Source: Calliopum simillimum (Eukaryota > Arthropoda > Insecta > Diptera > Lauxaniidae). Taken from it: 64,000 nucleotides of DNA. The position numbers and the translations under genes are program-made. The DNA lies in contig OX638370.1 in NCBI GenBank assembly GCA_951812925.1, positions 23,489,964 to 23,553,963 of the forward strand, in the 5' to 3' direction. Shown here in pieces: positions 21,308 to 30,978 of this stretch (the first letter of the stretch is position 1; each line of letters starts with the position of its first letter). The notes beneath the pieces were generated by a model that was not told where the DNA came from, made no database searches, and worked only from the letters and a program-made list of their open reading frames with translations.

Positions 21308-23815
21308 AATTTAGCTTTTAAATAGTATAGCTTATTAGTTTTAAACTTTTTCTTGATGCTAAATAGTTAACTGTCATAATTTATTTATTGTGCAACCATA
21401 CAATAGCCCCAAAGTGATCAAAATCCCTGAACAGTGCTTGTCTTCAGCGACAAAAATTTAGTACGGACCAAGTTTTAGCTACTTTTTAGCTCAAAAACTA
21501 GAAAGTTTCATGAAACAAACAGGCATGCCTTTACCGTGGTATAAAATCCCTCTTCGCTCTGTTTATTTTACAAATTTATTTTACTTCAAAAAGGTGTCTT
21601 TCAAACATAAAGACATTACTTTGAGCGGAAAAAGCTTAAAATTTTATTTTGAAGGTTTGACGCTCATTTAAGTGCAAAAATCATTTGCCGTGTCACGGTT
21701 TTACCTTTGGATATTATAAAATATCTTGAAATTTACTATAAAAAATTACATGGAATATGAAAATTATGTTTATTTTTGATTTATTCAACTATTTGCGTCC
21801 TCGGAAGAAGACTTTGTTTATAGTCAAAATTAGAATCGCTCTTATAACGAAAGCCACTAGTAGTACTGCAACTCAACCTGAAAAAGTCGTCAAATAAAGG
21901 AGTTACCGGCAACTAAAAACTAACTCTTTCAAACCAATATCAATCGATACATCTATATTGACATGTATTTTTGGAAAAAAAATTTTTCTAATTTTTGCAA
22001 ACTTGGGCGTTTTGCGTTCAATTTTATTTTCACAAAATTTATTGCTAGTGAAAAAAGGTTCATTATCAAAAAACTTATTCAGTGTTAGTGAAAAATCTTT
22101 CACTGTTAAAAAATGCATTTTTGGTAGTGAAAAGTTTTTCATTATCACTAAATTTACTTATAAATTTTCAATAAACTGTGGGGGGACTTAGGAATATTTT
22201 TCGTCCGATCTTTTTTTTTAAACATGCCAATCGATAGAGCTCTTTACTACCATCAATTTATGGTTACTGACGTTCCAAAAACCAATAGTTTTGTAGAAAA
22301 AAAAAACTGTTCTGTATTTGCTTAGGCTTTTAGATTGCTATTGCTATAAAGCTTTCAACGATTTTTCTCTGAAATCTTCAAAGGAGTAATAACTGAGTTT
22401 TTACTATATACTTATGCAATTTTTACTAAAAAACCTTTGCCTGATTTTAAGCTACGTGAGGTAATAGTTGCCGTGTTTATTACACTTGAATTAATCAGAG
22501 AGAAGAGAAAAGTTACAAAAAAATTTTTTAATTTGGTGAATCAAAAGAAATATCAAATATCGACAACTAGATCACTGGCGTATAAAAAGTTATTTAGAAA
22601 ATTATAGAAAAATGTTTGCCCACAATTTTGCAGCTTAAGAAATTTCCTATGGAAAAGTCATGAGAGTTTTTTTTCATACGACTTATAATAGTTTAAAAGA
22701 GATAATCTAGCCCTTAACTGGATTTCAAAAATTACAGTCTTCAATCATTGGCTTTGGCTAAATTTAAGCACTTTAAGCAAAGATCTGATATTTGACAGTC
22801 AATAACTGAGCTACGTAAAGACAAATGCCTCAGTGTTTGCAGAGGGACGAAAATATGGTTAAAATATGGATGATTAAAGATGACTTCAAGCCATAAGAGG
22901 AGAGCAAAAGACGATAGTTTATTTAAGTTTATGTTACCAACCAGCACTATCACCATTTTCATTGTAAAGATTTAGGTCATTGAAAAATATATCATGCTCA
23001 CACCTATGAATACGAACACAAAAAGAGTGAATTTAACACCATTTATTTGACACCTAACAATTAAAAACATCACAACAACAAAAACAGTAACAGAAATGCA
23101 CACAATCAACAGCACACTGCACAAATGACGCTACAACATCAGACGCATAGTCATATTTATTTATAGCCAAGATTGTCCAGATTTCCGAATGTTGATGCTT
23201 GAAATCTCATAATTCCAAATTTTCCAATTCAATCAAACAAAATGTTGTTGTTATCTATCTCTTTCAGGCATAATCTCATATGTTTCGGATACTTATGTTG
23301 GTCACCATGATGATCTGACAATTTTTAATGCATCAAATTTCCAGAGCGTTATTCCAAAATATCTCTCCTTAGTTGCCGATCCTGGAAAAGCTATACGACG
23401 CAAAAGGAAGCCTAAACAACAAAATAACACCACAACAAAACACGCATCAATTGAAACTGATTCTACCACTGACTCTGCTGATGAATCTGGCGATGAATTA
23501 AATGGTAGCAATTCTGATGATGATGGTGGTCATTCTTTGAGTCGGTATGCTGCATCTCGAGTAGCCGCCGAATTGGTGTCACATCAAACACTTAATGTTG
23601 TCAATAGCGAACTAACATCGCGTAAAGTGAAAGATTTTAGCATTCCGACGATGAGAGTGCGTGAGTCAGTGTGCCGTTTGCAAATACGTCATATGATATA
23701 TTGCCTGCGTGAATTTAAGATTCTACAGCCTTATGCAATCCAGGAGCCACTGCTTTATCAATATTTAAATGAGATCTTAACAGTATCAGCAGCATTGACC
23801 AATCTTCAGAGATAA
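12335..23815 (+). CDS. Domesticated DDE_Tnp_4 (Harbinger/ISL2EU-like) transposase-derived protein, 4 exons, 531 aa
   Basis: The coding exons are 12335-12433, 17723-17822, 19877-20725 and 23268-23815; phases join cleanly at GT-AG introns. Residues 1-66 form a basic tail. About 90-185 is rich in Gln, Thr, Gly and Ala. A helix-turn-helix like HTH_Tnp_4 lies near 241-292, followed by the WP..K linker. The nuclease fold follows: LIECVETE (E322 where the family has D in IIDCTE), ILTISTNGIISYVSDTYVG (D357 kept), LVADPGK at 385-390, and a C-terminal helix QIRHMIYCLREFKIL in which R490 takes the place of the usual catalytic Glu. The closing LNEILTVSAALTNL is typical of the family. A basic RRKRKPK (393-399) could act as a nuclear signal; an acidic Ser/Asp linker follows. 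No terminal inverted repeats flank it, and it has host-type introns. I infer a DNA-binding host protein that no longer cuts DNA. Its cellular role is unknown. Confidence 0.85.
12626..12756 (-). repeat. Hammerhead-bearing repeat, body of copy 1
   Basis: Read on the minus strand, this begins at the first base after the predicted ribozyme cleavage site (ACTATAGCCG at 12756) and runs to an A- and T-rich end. The inner part recurs at 13151-13263 with only scattered changes, for example around GATCGATTTACATATAAATC on the plus strand. Confidence 0.7.
12752..12798 (-). ncRNA. Hammerhead ribozyme (type I)
   Basis: All invariant core positions are present, read 5' to 3' on the minus strand. Stem I 5' strand is AUAGU (12798-12794). 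The CUGAUGA box follows (12793-12787). Stem II is GUCUUU/AAAGAC (12786-12781 and 12774-12769), closed by the loop GUGCCG. Then come GAA (12768-12766), a tiny self-complementary stem III ACAUAUGU (12765-12758) and C17 at 12757. Stem I closes with ACUAU (12756-12752). Cleavage is expected between 12757 and 12756. So short a stem III is known from retroelement and satellite hammerheads, which often act as dimers. It is antisense to the host gene, within intron 1. Activity has not been shown. Confidence 0.93.
12868..12945 (-). repeat. tRNA-like unit upstream of the hammerhead
   Basis: On the minus strand TGGTGCAGTGG (12932-12922) fits the A box and GGTTCAACTCC (12889-12879) fits the B box. The T and acceptor arms do not pair well, so it is a tRNA-derived pseudogene or SINE head, not a working tRNA. 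The ribozyme starts about 80 bases downstream on the same strand. A run of six T between them (near 12850) could stop pol III before the ribozyme. Confidence 0.6.
13103..13370. repeat. Head-to-head copies of the hammerhead-bearing repeat
   Basis: The minus-strand half (13263 down to 13103) matches the body of the copy at 12626-12738. The plus-strand half begins at 13264 with ACTATAGCCGTGTTTTTT, identical to the first bases after the predicted cleavage site of copy 1. It then has an internal deletion and continues to the shared end ATGTCATTAAGTAACACAC. Together the halves form an imperfect palindrome. Confidence 0.75.
13652..13772. repeat. Short MITE related to family M2
   Basis: The ends CCTGTTTCCACCGGAGAAT and its near complement (CTCCGGTGCAAACAGG) bound about 120 bp. 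The left part GGTGATTTACGGCTGTTT matches family M2. Confidence 0.7.
14247..14719. repeat. Inverted-repeat element, 473 bp
   Basis: The ends are ATAGCGTTTTCGTTTCTCAA and its complement TTGAGAAACGAAAACGCTAT. The arms are partly conserved inwards and rich in AAAATTCTG words. There is no coding capacity. Confidence 0.7.
15068..15174. repeat. 107-bp MITE with perfect 38-bp arms
   Basis: The ends read GGGGGTTATCGTGAATCAAG in inverted orientation, and the identity continues for 38 bases per arm. About 30 bases of loop remain. ATA on each side could be a 3-bp target duplication. The lack of arm divergence suggests recent movement. Confidence 0.8.
15701..16442 (+). mobile_element. Internally deleted mariner element, 742 bp
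   Basis: Near-perfect inverted ends start TTGGGTGTACAACTTTGCTT, flanked by the TA target duplication at 15699-15700 and 16443-16444. The element keeps the start and the end of the transposase gene but lacks the middle. It sits in fold-back copy C, within intron 1 of the domesticated gene. Confidence 0.92.
15872..16255 (+). pseudogene. mariner transposase, internally deleted
   Basis: An N-terminal start, MSVYVPNSRHLREVLLF, is read at 15872, followed by KNAAEAHRMLSE and ATERN. The reading then changes frame and jumps to the catalytic end, with HDNARPHVA (second Asp) and PPYSPDVAPSDFHLF (third Asp, 34-residue spacing class). The first catalytic Asp and most of the DNA-binding domain are deleted. 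A stop follows at LEK. It encodes no active enzyme, but the intact ends mean it could once have been mobilised in trans. Confidence 0.85.
16664..16790. repeat. Hairpin MITE, ~127 bp
   Basis: The arms AAAAAACTGCTTGAGTCGAT and ATCGACTTAAGCAGTTTTTC pair with few mismatches, continuing through GCAAAGCA. There is no coding capacity. Confidence 0.65.
17723..17822 (+). CDS. Exon 2 of the domesticated transposase gene
   Basis: It encodes residues 34-66 plus one base of codon 67 (KPIIKLDRNAGLVINK onward). The acceptor is CTTTTACAG, and the donor is CTG|GTAAAT. The region is basic, with no known domain. Confidence 0.78.
18548..19448 (-). mobile_element. Internally deleted mariner element, 901 bp
   Basis: The ends TTGGGTGTACAGCTTAAAAA and TTGGGTGTACAACTTAAAAA (inverted) are flanked by TA at 18546-18547 and 19449-19450. 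The inner part of each end differs from that of the mariner at 15701, so this is a different subfamily. It lies antisense to the host gene. Confidence 0.92.
18775..19281 (-). pseudogene. mariner transposase, deleted and frameshifted
   Basis: The start MNNFENWRKRQHLREVLLGH at 19281 leads into a good DNA-binding region (AAESHRILVEVYGDYAPAES). At KERPGQ the frame is fused straight to DQLGVIHYELLPGGQTIN, so a segment covering the second helix-turn-helix is lost and the first catalytic motif is cut at its edge. HHDNARPHIA (second Asp) follows. A frameshift near 18845-18870 then separates it from PHPPYSPDLAPSDYHLF (third Asp). It is not functional. Confidence 0.88.
19540..19810. repeat. Remnant of the 29501-30978 transposon family
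   Basis: It shares AAATGTCTCCGTTTGTCAC, TTGTCTCTATTTGTCATCGAT and CACTCGGAAGTG with the left part of 29501-30978, in inverted orientation. The terminal ACCCGGTGGCG is not preserved. Confidence 0.65.
19877..20725 (+). CDS. Exon 3 of the domesticated transposase gene
   Basis: It encodes residues 67-349. It holds the low-complexity Gln/Thr/Gly/Ala stretch, the helix-turn-helix and the start of the nuclease fold with E322. The donor is ATG|GTGAGT. Confidence 0.85.
20726..23267 (+). other. Intron 3, 2542 bp
   Basis: Bounded by GTGAGT and ATCTCTTTCAG. It contains a run of about 27 A near 21279-21306 and a loose repeat of AGTGAAAAA words near 22040-22145. No gene or clear transposon is recognised. 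Confidence 0.7.
23268..23815 (+). CDS. Exon 4 (last) of the domesticated transposase gene
   Basis: It encodes residues 350-531 and the TAA stop. It carries D357, the RRKRKPK stretch, the acidic Ser/Asp linker and the C-terminal helix with R490 in place of the expected Glu. Confidence 0.85.
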
Positions 23816-24494
23816 AAAAAGTAAAGAAATGGAAATGTTATGGAACTACAGTCGTCTAATTGTCGTCGTCGTCTCACATTAAATAAGATCAAATGTGACG
23901 CTTATGACAAACTATTGTCTTGGACTTACGTATGTCGAAAAAATATGACAACGACGTCACTCGTCATCAGGTTTAAGCAGCAAAAAGTAAATTTATTAAA
24001 ACAAAAGAAAGAAATCAAAATGTTAATTTAAATATAAATGGAAGCGTTGGTTTTTCTTTAAGAAAACTTGTTTGTTATTTGCAAATAAACGAAAGTCTCT
24101 ATATAAAACACAACCATCCATCCCATCATCCTTAAGATTTCTTTTCCATAACTCTTTTTTTTAAACATTTTGTTTGCAACCAACTATTTTTTTTTTAATA
24201 ATAATTTGTACATTTATAAAATATTGGCAGATTTTGCTACATTTTGTGAACATTTGAATTTTGTTTTAACATTTATAACCTCTATTATTTTAAATTTAAA
24301 ATAATTTTAATTTCTAACGTTTAGTTTATTACTTCTATATAGAAGAAAAACAAAAAAAGAAGAACTTAAATTGAATTATGAACGCACTTGCTTAAAGTGA
24401 CAATAATTATAATTTTTCAAAAGAAAATATCACATTTTAAAATATTTATCTTTAATTGCTGTATTTTGAACATACAAATGTACGATTAAATAAA
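23816..24494 (+). terminator. 3' UTR and candidate poly(A) signals
   Basis: AATAAA occurs at 24084-24089 and again at 24489-24494, the latter followed by TTTTAGTTTGTATTG. Either could end the transcript. The stretch is AT-rich and non-coding. Confidence 0.45.
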
Positions 24495-25040
24495 CTTTTA
24501 GTTTGTATTGAAAAGTAAAAACAAAGAAATCTTATTAAAACTAAAACAAAATGAGTATTTCTCAATTAGCGTTGAATATTAGAATGTTGCAATGATACAC
24601 CAGCCTTACTAACAGAGTTACAAGCGTTCACTTACGTAGTTTTGTCCAACTAAATAAGTCTGCTCCTTGAACCGATTTTTCTATTTGGAAGACTTTAATT
24701 TATTGTTTTGATATGTCCTTAAGTAGCTAAATTATAGTTTATGGGTTATAGCTCTAATGTCTATTTTGACAACAAGGAACTTTGGCTAATAAATTGAGTC
24801 CTTTGTATAGGGCATCCAAAAATGTGAACTTAAGAACTTAACACATTAAATAGACAACTTAAGTTACGCCTTGTGGTCGAAATTCGACCATTTCAATTTG
24901 ATTTTAAAGGTATTGTAAACTAAAGAAAACGAACTCTCATTAGTGGCTATGTATTGATATTTTACGGTACTGTTCGCTATAAAGTTTTCATAGCGGATAA
25001 AGCACGAAAAATTTCCATCCTTAGGGTTCCAAATTTAATA
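24495..25040. other. Intergenic DNA, nothing recognised
   Basis: No gene, RNA or repeat is seen. Confidence 0.35.
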
Positions 25041-25371
25041 ATTATCAGGGCATGACCGCACACTAAACACGTTGAGTGCCATGTGTACCGCCGGCGGTAC
25101 ACACTTTACTAGTAGCGCTGTTATCTTTTTTGTGGGGAATTACCAGTTCTACAAATAACATTAATTGGCATTAACGAAAAAGTAACCGTTTAGGAAATAT
25201 TACTAAAAAACAGCAAAAAGTCGAAAAATTCGACTTTATCGAATATTTCCGAAACAGTTACTATTTCGTTAAAACAAATGAATATTATTTGTAGAACCTG
25301 TAATTCTACACAAAAAAGATGAAGCGAAAAGTAATCAAAACCACGCGGATTACGGAACAGGCCTGATAATA
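25041..25371. repeat. MITE family A, degenerate copy
   Basis: The right end, ATTACGGAACAGGCCTG, and the internal inverted arms (AACGAAAAAGTAACCGTTT and its partner) match the copy at 26465-26752. The left end is altered and carries GTACCGCCGGCGGTAC, a 16-bp perfect palindrome, near 25087-25102. Confidence 0.55.
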
Positions 25372-26464
25372 TCGTTCCTTAGTGTTAAGCCTATCTCCAT
25401 AATGAATTTCATAAAAATCGATTCGGCGGTGTAGCTAAGAGAGCGAATTTTCCATTTAGGGGCGTGGCACCGCCCACTTTAAAAAAAGGAATATTTTGTG
25501 CATTCCTCACAACCTCTCCAAAGAAAGAAAGAACATTTCAAGCGAATATGTTGTATTTAGGGCATATAACTGTGTCTGACGGTTATCGGTCTATTTATAC
25601 CTATGTAGATGATGAAGACGAAGCTGTATTTCGAAAAGAGGACTGCTTGTTAAGGCACTTTCGGGATCCAATATTATCAACCTTCAACCGTATGTATTGG
25701 TGTGAATCCTGAATTCATTTTCGACCATTTCTTATCGAGTAAACATGTCATGAAAGTTCTGGAGATTCCTTAAAAAATATATTTCCAAGATCATGGAAAA
25801 ATGTACCATGGAATGATTACTATACAGGAATCTTTCTTTTTTTTTAATATTTGCAAACAGCAATAGCAATATAAACAGCAACCTTTAATGAAAACGTTAT
25901 AAAACGTGAAAGGAGGAGCAGGCGATGGGGCAATAGCAGCACAACGCGCTCATCACCCAAACGCTGCATCAGCAAAAGGTTAATACAATTAATTGCGTTG
26001 CTAAAGTTCGCAAAAGTTGCTCCTTTTAATGCCATTGTTGCTGTTGTTTTTAATGATGTCGTCGCTATTAAAGTTGTCGTTGTTTTTTTTCCCTGTTGTT
26101 GCCGACACTATTGGTAACTAATTTTTGTGTCCAGTGTACAAAATGTTTGTTTTGTTTGAGTTTTGTTGTGGTATAACTTTTAATAACGGTAATTATTCCA
26201 CAACACCCAACGTATTGCATCCTTGAATGCATTTACCATCTTCCTCCGTGTTCTTGTTTCGCCGACAAAAGTTATTTTTCCGTTGTTGTTTACATTGCTG
26301 TCATCATTGATTATGTGTTCATGGAATAAAGTTTGGGCGACCTCAGGATCAACGGAGCTGCATAAGCGAATTTTATGGTTGGGCTGTGAACTCGGCAGGG
26401 GAAAAAAGTTGAATTTTGCATAAAAGTATGAATTATTTAAATAAATACAGCGGATGCTCATTAT
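25372..26464. other. Intergenic DNA, nothing firm
   Basis: A (CAA/TTG)-rich stretch near 26030-26180 resembles insect UTR or intron DNA. The 82-codon frame at 25464-25712 has no recognisable motif. Confidence 0.3.
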
Positions 26465-26752
26465 CAGGCATTTTCCGTCATTTGTGTGGTTTCAATTACT
26501 TTTCATAACGATAGATTTTTTATGGAAACGTTAAGTCGCACGATAAGAAGTGTCAGTATATTTATTATGACGTATCACTGGCTCTACAAATAATTGCGAT
26601 TTAGGTATACGAAACAATTATCGTTTAACAAATATTCTTAAGAAACTGCAACGATATGTGATATTGATTTCAACTTGTGATTTCATCGTTTTCATCAAAA
26701 AGCTATCGGAATGAAAAGTAATTTGAACCGCACGCATTACAGAACAGGCCTG
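26465..26752. repeat. MITE family A, complete copy, 288 bp
   Basis: The left end is CAGGCATTTTCCGTCATTTG and the right end complements it through AGAACAGGCCTG. Subterminal GTTTCAATTACTTTTCAT pairs with ATGAAAAGTAATTTGAA. TAT on each side could be a 3-bp target duplication. Confidence 0.75.
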
Positions 26753-27439
26753 TATAACGAACTATCTCTATTGTGAATTTACGATATATAGCTTTTGTTG
26801 CTGAAGAACAGTTCGAATTAAGAACAAAAGCATAGTTTTCCTCTTTCTTTTTTGTTTCTGGATAAGGATAGACGCGCTGTCCAACAAACAAAAGCTTATG
26901 AAAACACTTAGGCCCATAGTTGTTTCATTGTGTTCACGCTACTCCCACGCCCATTTAGATTCTTTGACCAGATTTGCTCTAGCACTTGTATGTACTTAGA
27001 AAAACAACTTGAAAAACAGCATATTGTGATTTTTTTACATCAACTTAAAATTTTAATTTATTCTCCTGAAAAATTATGAAAACATGCGGTACCTAGTTTT
27101 CCCATCTTTGCACAGATTTGTGATTCAGTGTTGTTCAGATTTCGATCATAATTACTCAATCGAACGATGCGATTACTTTTGGGATTTGTTTGGAATGTTT
27201 AAGGTACTATACAGGTAGCAAGCGGTACGCCATTCATTATGCCTCATATAATACAAGGAATGTTCTGAAATTTCTAATCAGTTTTTTTATTTCTCTCAAT
27301 ACTTCCATGCTGTAGTATACGAGTATATAGTACGGATTTTTCACTTCAAGTTAAACCATATCATATTGATATTTTTTCAAAACAAATTAAAAATACACGA
27401 AGTTTCATAACGTCAGCTGCTCTATCAATTTAAGTGTTT
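26753..27439. other. Intergenic DNA, nothing recognised
   Basis: No coding or structural signal stands out. Confidence 0.35.
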
Positions 27440-28245
27440 TTTTTACAAAGTTTCATTTGATTGGAAAAAGATTAATTTAATTTGGAAAAGGTCTAATTTG
27501 ATTTGAAATGGTTTATTTTGGTTTGGAGAAATTTTAATATGGCCTCCGCTTGAACGCTACATTAGTTTAGTTGCAATAAAGAGTCTATAGAGTAAACTCT
27601 TGAGCGAGTACACCTATTTTAAGGCGAATGCTTTCCACAGCGATGACGAAGGAGAGATCTAAGAGCTTGTGTAATGTTTCTGCGATTGTTTATAAGTCAA
27701 AAATTAAATCCAAACTTCTATTCCCCGGATTCGAGTCATGAAGTTTTAAATTAAGTCCATAAGAATGCAGATAGATTTTTAATTTTACAGAAGAAATTTT
27801 CATGGGATTAAGTAATTGCTAAATTTGTTTTCAAGCTAATTTCGAAAATTTATGACATTATCGATTCGTGATTTTGCAGGTAAATTTGTTCCACTCCAAG
27901 TTAAATCTTTTCCACATCCTATTGATCTATTTTCAAATCAAATTAAACTTTTTCCAACTCAAAATAAACCTTTTCCAAATCAAACTTGCCACTTTTCCCA
28001 ATCAAATTAACCTTTTTCCAAATCGCTTTGTCAACCCCCTCCACATTTTGGAAGAAGTTTGGTAGACACAATATTCATCCATATACCAAGTTTTTATAAC
28101 GATAGCTGCTGTAGGTACAGAGATATGATTTTAAGTGTTAAATTTGATTTGGAAAAAGTTTAATTTGATTCGGAAAATGTTCATTTTGATGTGGAAAAAT
28201 ATCAATATGTTGTGGAAAAGGTTTAACTTGGAGTGGAAAACCAGT
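27440..28245. repeat. Inverted arrays of a ~21-bp minisatellite
   Basis: About four to five imperfect units of the type TTTGATTTGGAAAAAGTTTAA lie near 27450-27540 and again near 28140-28242. The complementary form (AATTAAACTTTTTCCAA) is arrayed at 27885-28020. The facing arrays could form a long hairpin, as in fold-back elements with tandemly built arms. Confidence 0.65.
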
Positions 28246-29499
28246 CAGAACTAAAATCAATCGTACTTATGTGTTCCGCAACATATACATTGTTCCAGTT
28301 CAAACATTGAAATAACCTCTCTATCTAATACCATTTATGCTTTGAGTAAAAAAAAACTGCTACAGACAAGCTAATAAAAGTTTATAAAACTAATTAAACC
28401 GATAAGAAAACGAGAAAAGAGCGCGCACCACCACCGCGACGAGTACAACAGTTTCCGTATCCTGTGGTATTTTTTTTTTCTTTCTTGCATTCTCTTTTTC
28501 GTATACACACTTCCTATAAACGGCTACCATAAAACTCCGCTTTACTGTCCAGCTGTTACAACAGCAATGCGTTGAATATCCCACATTTTGACCAAAGTTC
28601 AGTTATTTCTGCCAAGATGTTTGAACTTTGTAAAAAAGGCGGGAAAATTTTTTTGCTTCCCTGCTTACGGCTCCAGGAACTAGAAACTTTGTTTGAACAC
28701 AACGCAGTGCAAATGCATATTTATTTACATACATATATGTACGTATTAATACAATTATAGTTGTTGGAACATGCTTGGATCAGCAGCAGCAGCAGTATAA
28801 ACTGAAAAGCTAACGCAGTATTTGCATTTGTTGTTGTTGGTTCTTGGTTGTTGATACGACGACGAGTTCGAGAAGAATATCCTTTAAATATGAACTTGAT
28901 AACCATCTGTTGAAGTTTACTATTTGCCACAATTATAGGGCAAGAAGGAAAATACACATAAAGGGTATAAAATGCTTAGTTGGTTTGCTGAAGTGTTACG
29001 TCGCGACCGGAGTGGGTCATTCTCAATTTTTGACTTGTCTCGAAATTGGCACTTGTCGCGCGATTCAAGATTAAAGTGTGTTCTGAGCCAGAAAAATTTT
29101 ATATTTAACTCGTGGCTCTCTCACGCCTCAAAAAATTAGGTAAATCGTGCAAAATGATTTTCAACAAGCAAAGATGTAATAGGTGCAATAGAGGAGTATT
29201 TTGCAGTTTTTCCGGAAAACCACTACTGTGATGAAATCAATAAATTGGAGGATCGTTGCAATAATTGTATTGAAGTTGCGAAAAGTTATACTGAAAACTA
29301 TAAATTCGTTTTTGCATTTACATTCCTCGAACTTTTTGAAGGACCGGAATCGAAGATCTTCAGATTTTGTTCCATTGAGCGAACAAGTCTTTCAACTTAA
29401 AAATTTTGCATAAACGATAAGTGCTAAAGCTGCCGATGTATTCAATTTCCTCATTACGAACTATAAAAGTGATGCCATGATTGAAATGGATTCAGGTAT
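28246..29499. other. Intergenic DNA with possible UTR-like parts
   Basis: No firm gene. 28700-28870 has CAG and TTG triplet runs of the sort found in insect non-coding exons. The short frames here lack protein-like composition. Confidence 0.3.
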
Positions 29500-29500
29500 A

Positions 29501-30978
29501 TACCCGGTGGCGAACGGCACGACGATTCATCGATGACAAATAGAGACAAAATTAGATCGTAGGTGACAAATGGAGACATTTGTTTGACTTCATGCATGAA
29601 CTTTTAGAACAAATGTCCAAAAAATCACTGATGACTTATGTTGATAATTTCATTGAGTTGTCAGTATGCTAGCGACACGTAGCAGACAATATCAGTACGA
29701 TTCGCTCATGAAGAAGTCACTAATGCGTATACTTCCGAGTGAGTTGTAGAGGAAAATGCCATCGAGTTTTCACTTATCATTTTGTCACAAACATGTCAAC
29801 ATAAATCCAGAAAAATTGTTTTTTTTTTTTTTTTGGTTTTGTCGTTGTTTTTGTTTAAATTTATTAATTAATATATTTTAGCTTACATTCATTAAATAAA
29901 CAATCTTTTAAAATATGACACTAACAACTCAAGCCTTCGGGCCTGAATAAAAATACTTATAAAAAAAAATGAAAATGACTAAATATGTCATAATATCAAA
30001 GCTTAATTTGTTTGTGGGTGTTATTCTTGTACAACTTGTGTTCTAGTCAAATTGAGCCTTGGTGAGATATTAGGTGCTAAAGGTCGAAAAAAACATTTTT
30101 AAGCAAATATCTCGCTGTTGTTTGTAAAAAAAAATTTCGGTCGACAATTTTATAGATTAGAAAATTTCCAATAAAAAAGTTATGAAGGTCGGTCGGACAG
30201 AGTTTTCTATAGAAAATTATCCGAGCTTCAAAATTGTGAACCAACATTTTTTTTTAGAAATAACTCTTTGCAAAAAACTAATTTTCTCGACCTTTACCTC
30301 ACGATATCTAACGAAAACACCACCTCTCAAGATTTGACTATAACAAAAGTTCATATCTTCTATAGGACGAATACTCAAAAAATTCAGATTCAATACTATA
30401 ACATAGGTCAGCCAGCCGCATGCAATTATTCTATTAGATAATGTATTTCTAATGTTTTTATAGTGAAACAAACCGCATCAAACTTGAAAATACAATTATT
30501 TATGAGTAGATCGACGACAGAAATCTATTGAAAAGATAAAATCCAGATTTTATAATAACTCCTCGCCACGAGACGGTTAGTCTGAGTCGGGTTTGTTATT
30601 AAATTAACAGTTATAAAATATATCTTTTTAATTAAAATTAATCACATTTTTAAGAGACACGAAATGTTTTATTTATTTATTTCAATTCGCTTGACAAACT
30701 GATAGCAAAAACAACAATCGGCTGTATCCATGACTTTTACTCTTTGATGGCGACATGTAACAGACAATGTCATGCAGCCATACACTTGTTATCGACTTTT
30801 ATCAGACAATTTCACCGATTCGGAACGTTTCTAATTTCCTGACATCTCCATTATGAGTCATCGATGGAGAAAACATTTCGGAAAATTTCATTTAGAGAGC
30901 CTTATGTCCGTGTTATTTTCTTGATGAATCATCGATGACAATATAATGGATGATGTCGCTCAAAAACGCCACCGGGTA
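29501..30978. mobile_element. Terminal-inverted-repeat transposon, ~1.48 kb, non-coding
   Basis: The ends are TACCCGGTGGCG and CGCCACCGGGTA. Subterminal GATTCATCGATGACAA pairs with its inverted form near the right end (GAATCATCGATGACAAT). No transposase can be read. A fragment of the same family lies in intron 2 at 19540-19810. No target duplication is evident, so the superfamily is not assigned. Confidence 0.7.

Noticed and set aside
23935..23970. CTGATGACGAG on the minus strand, hammerhead-like
   Set aside because: No GAAA box or closing stem I is present; only the CUGAUGA word matches.
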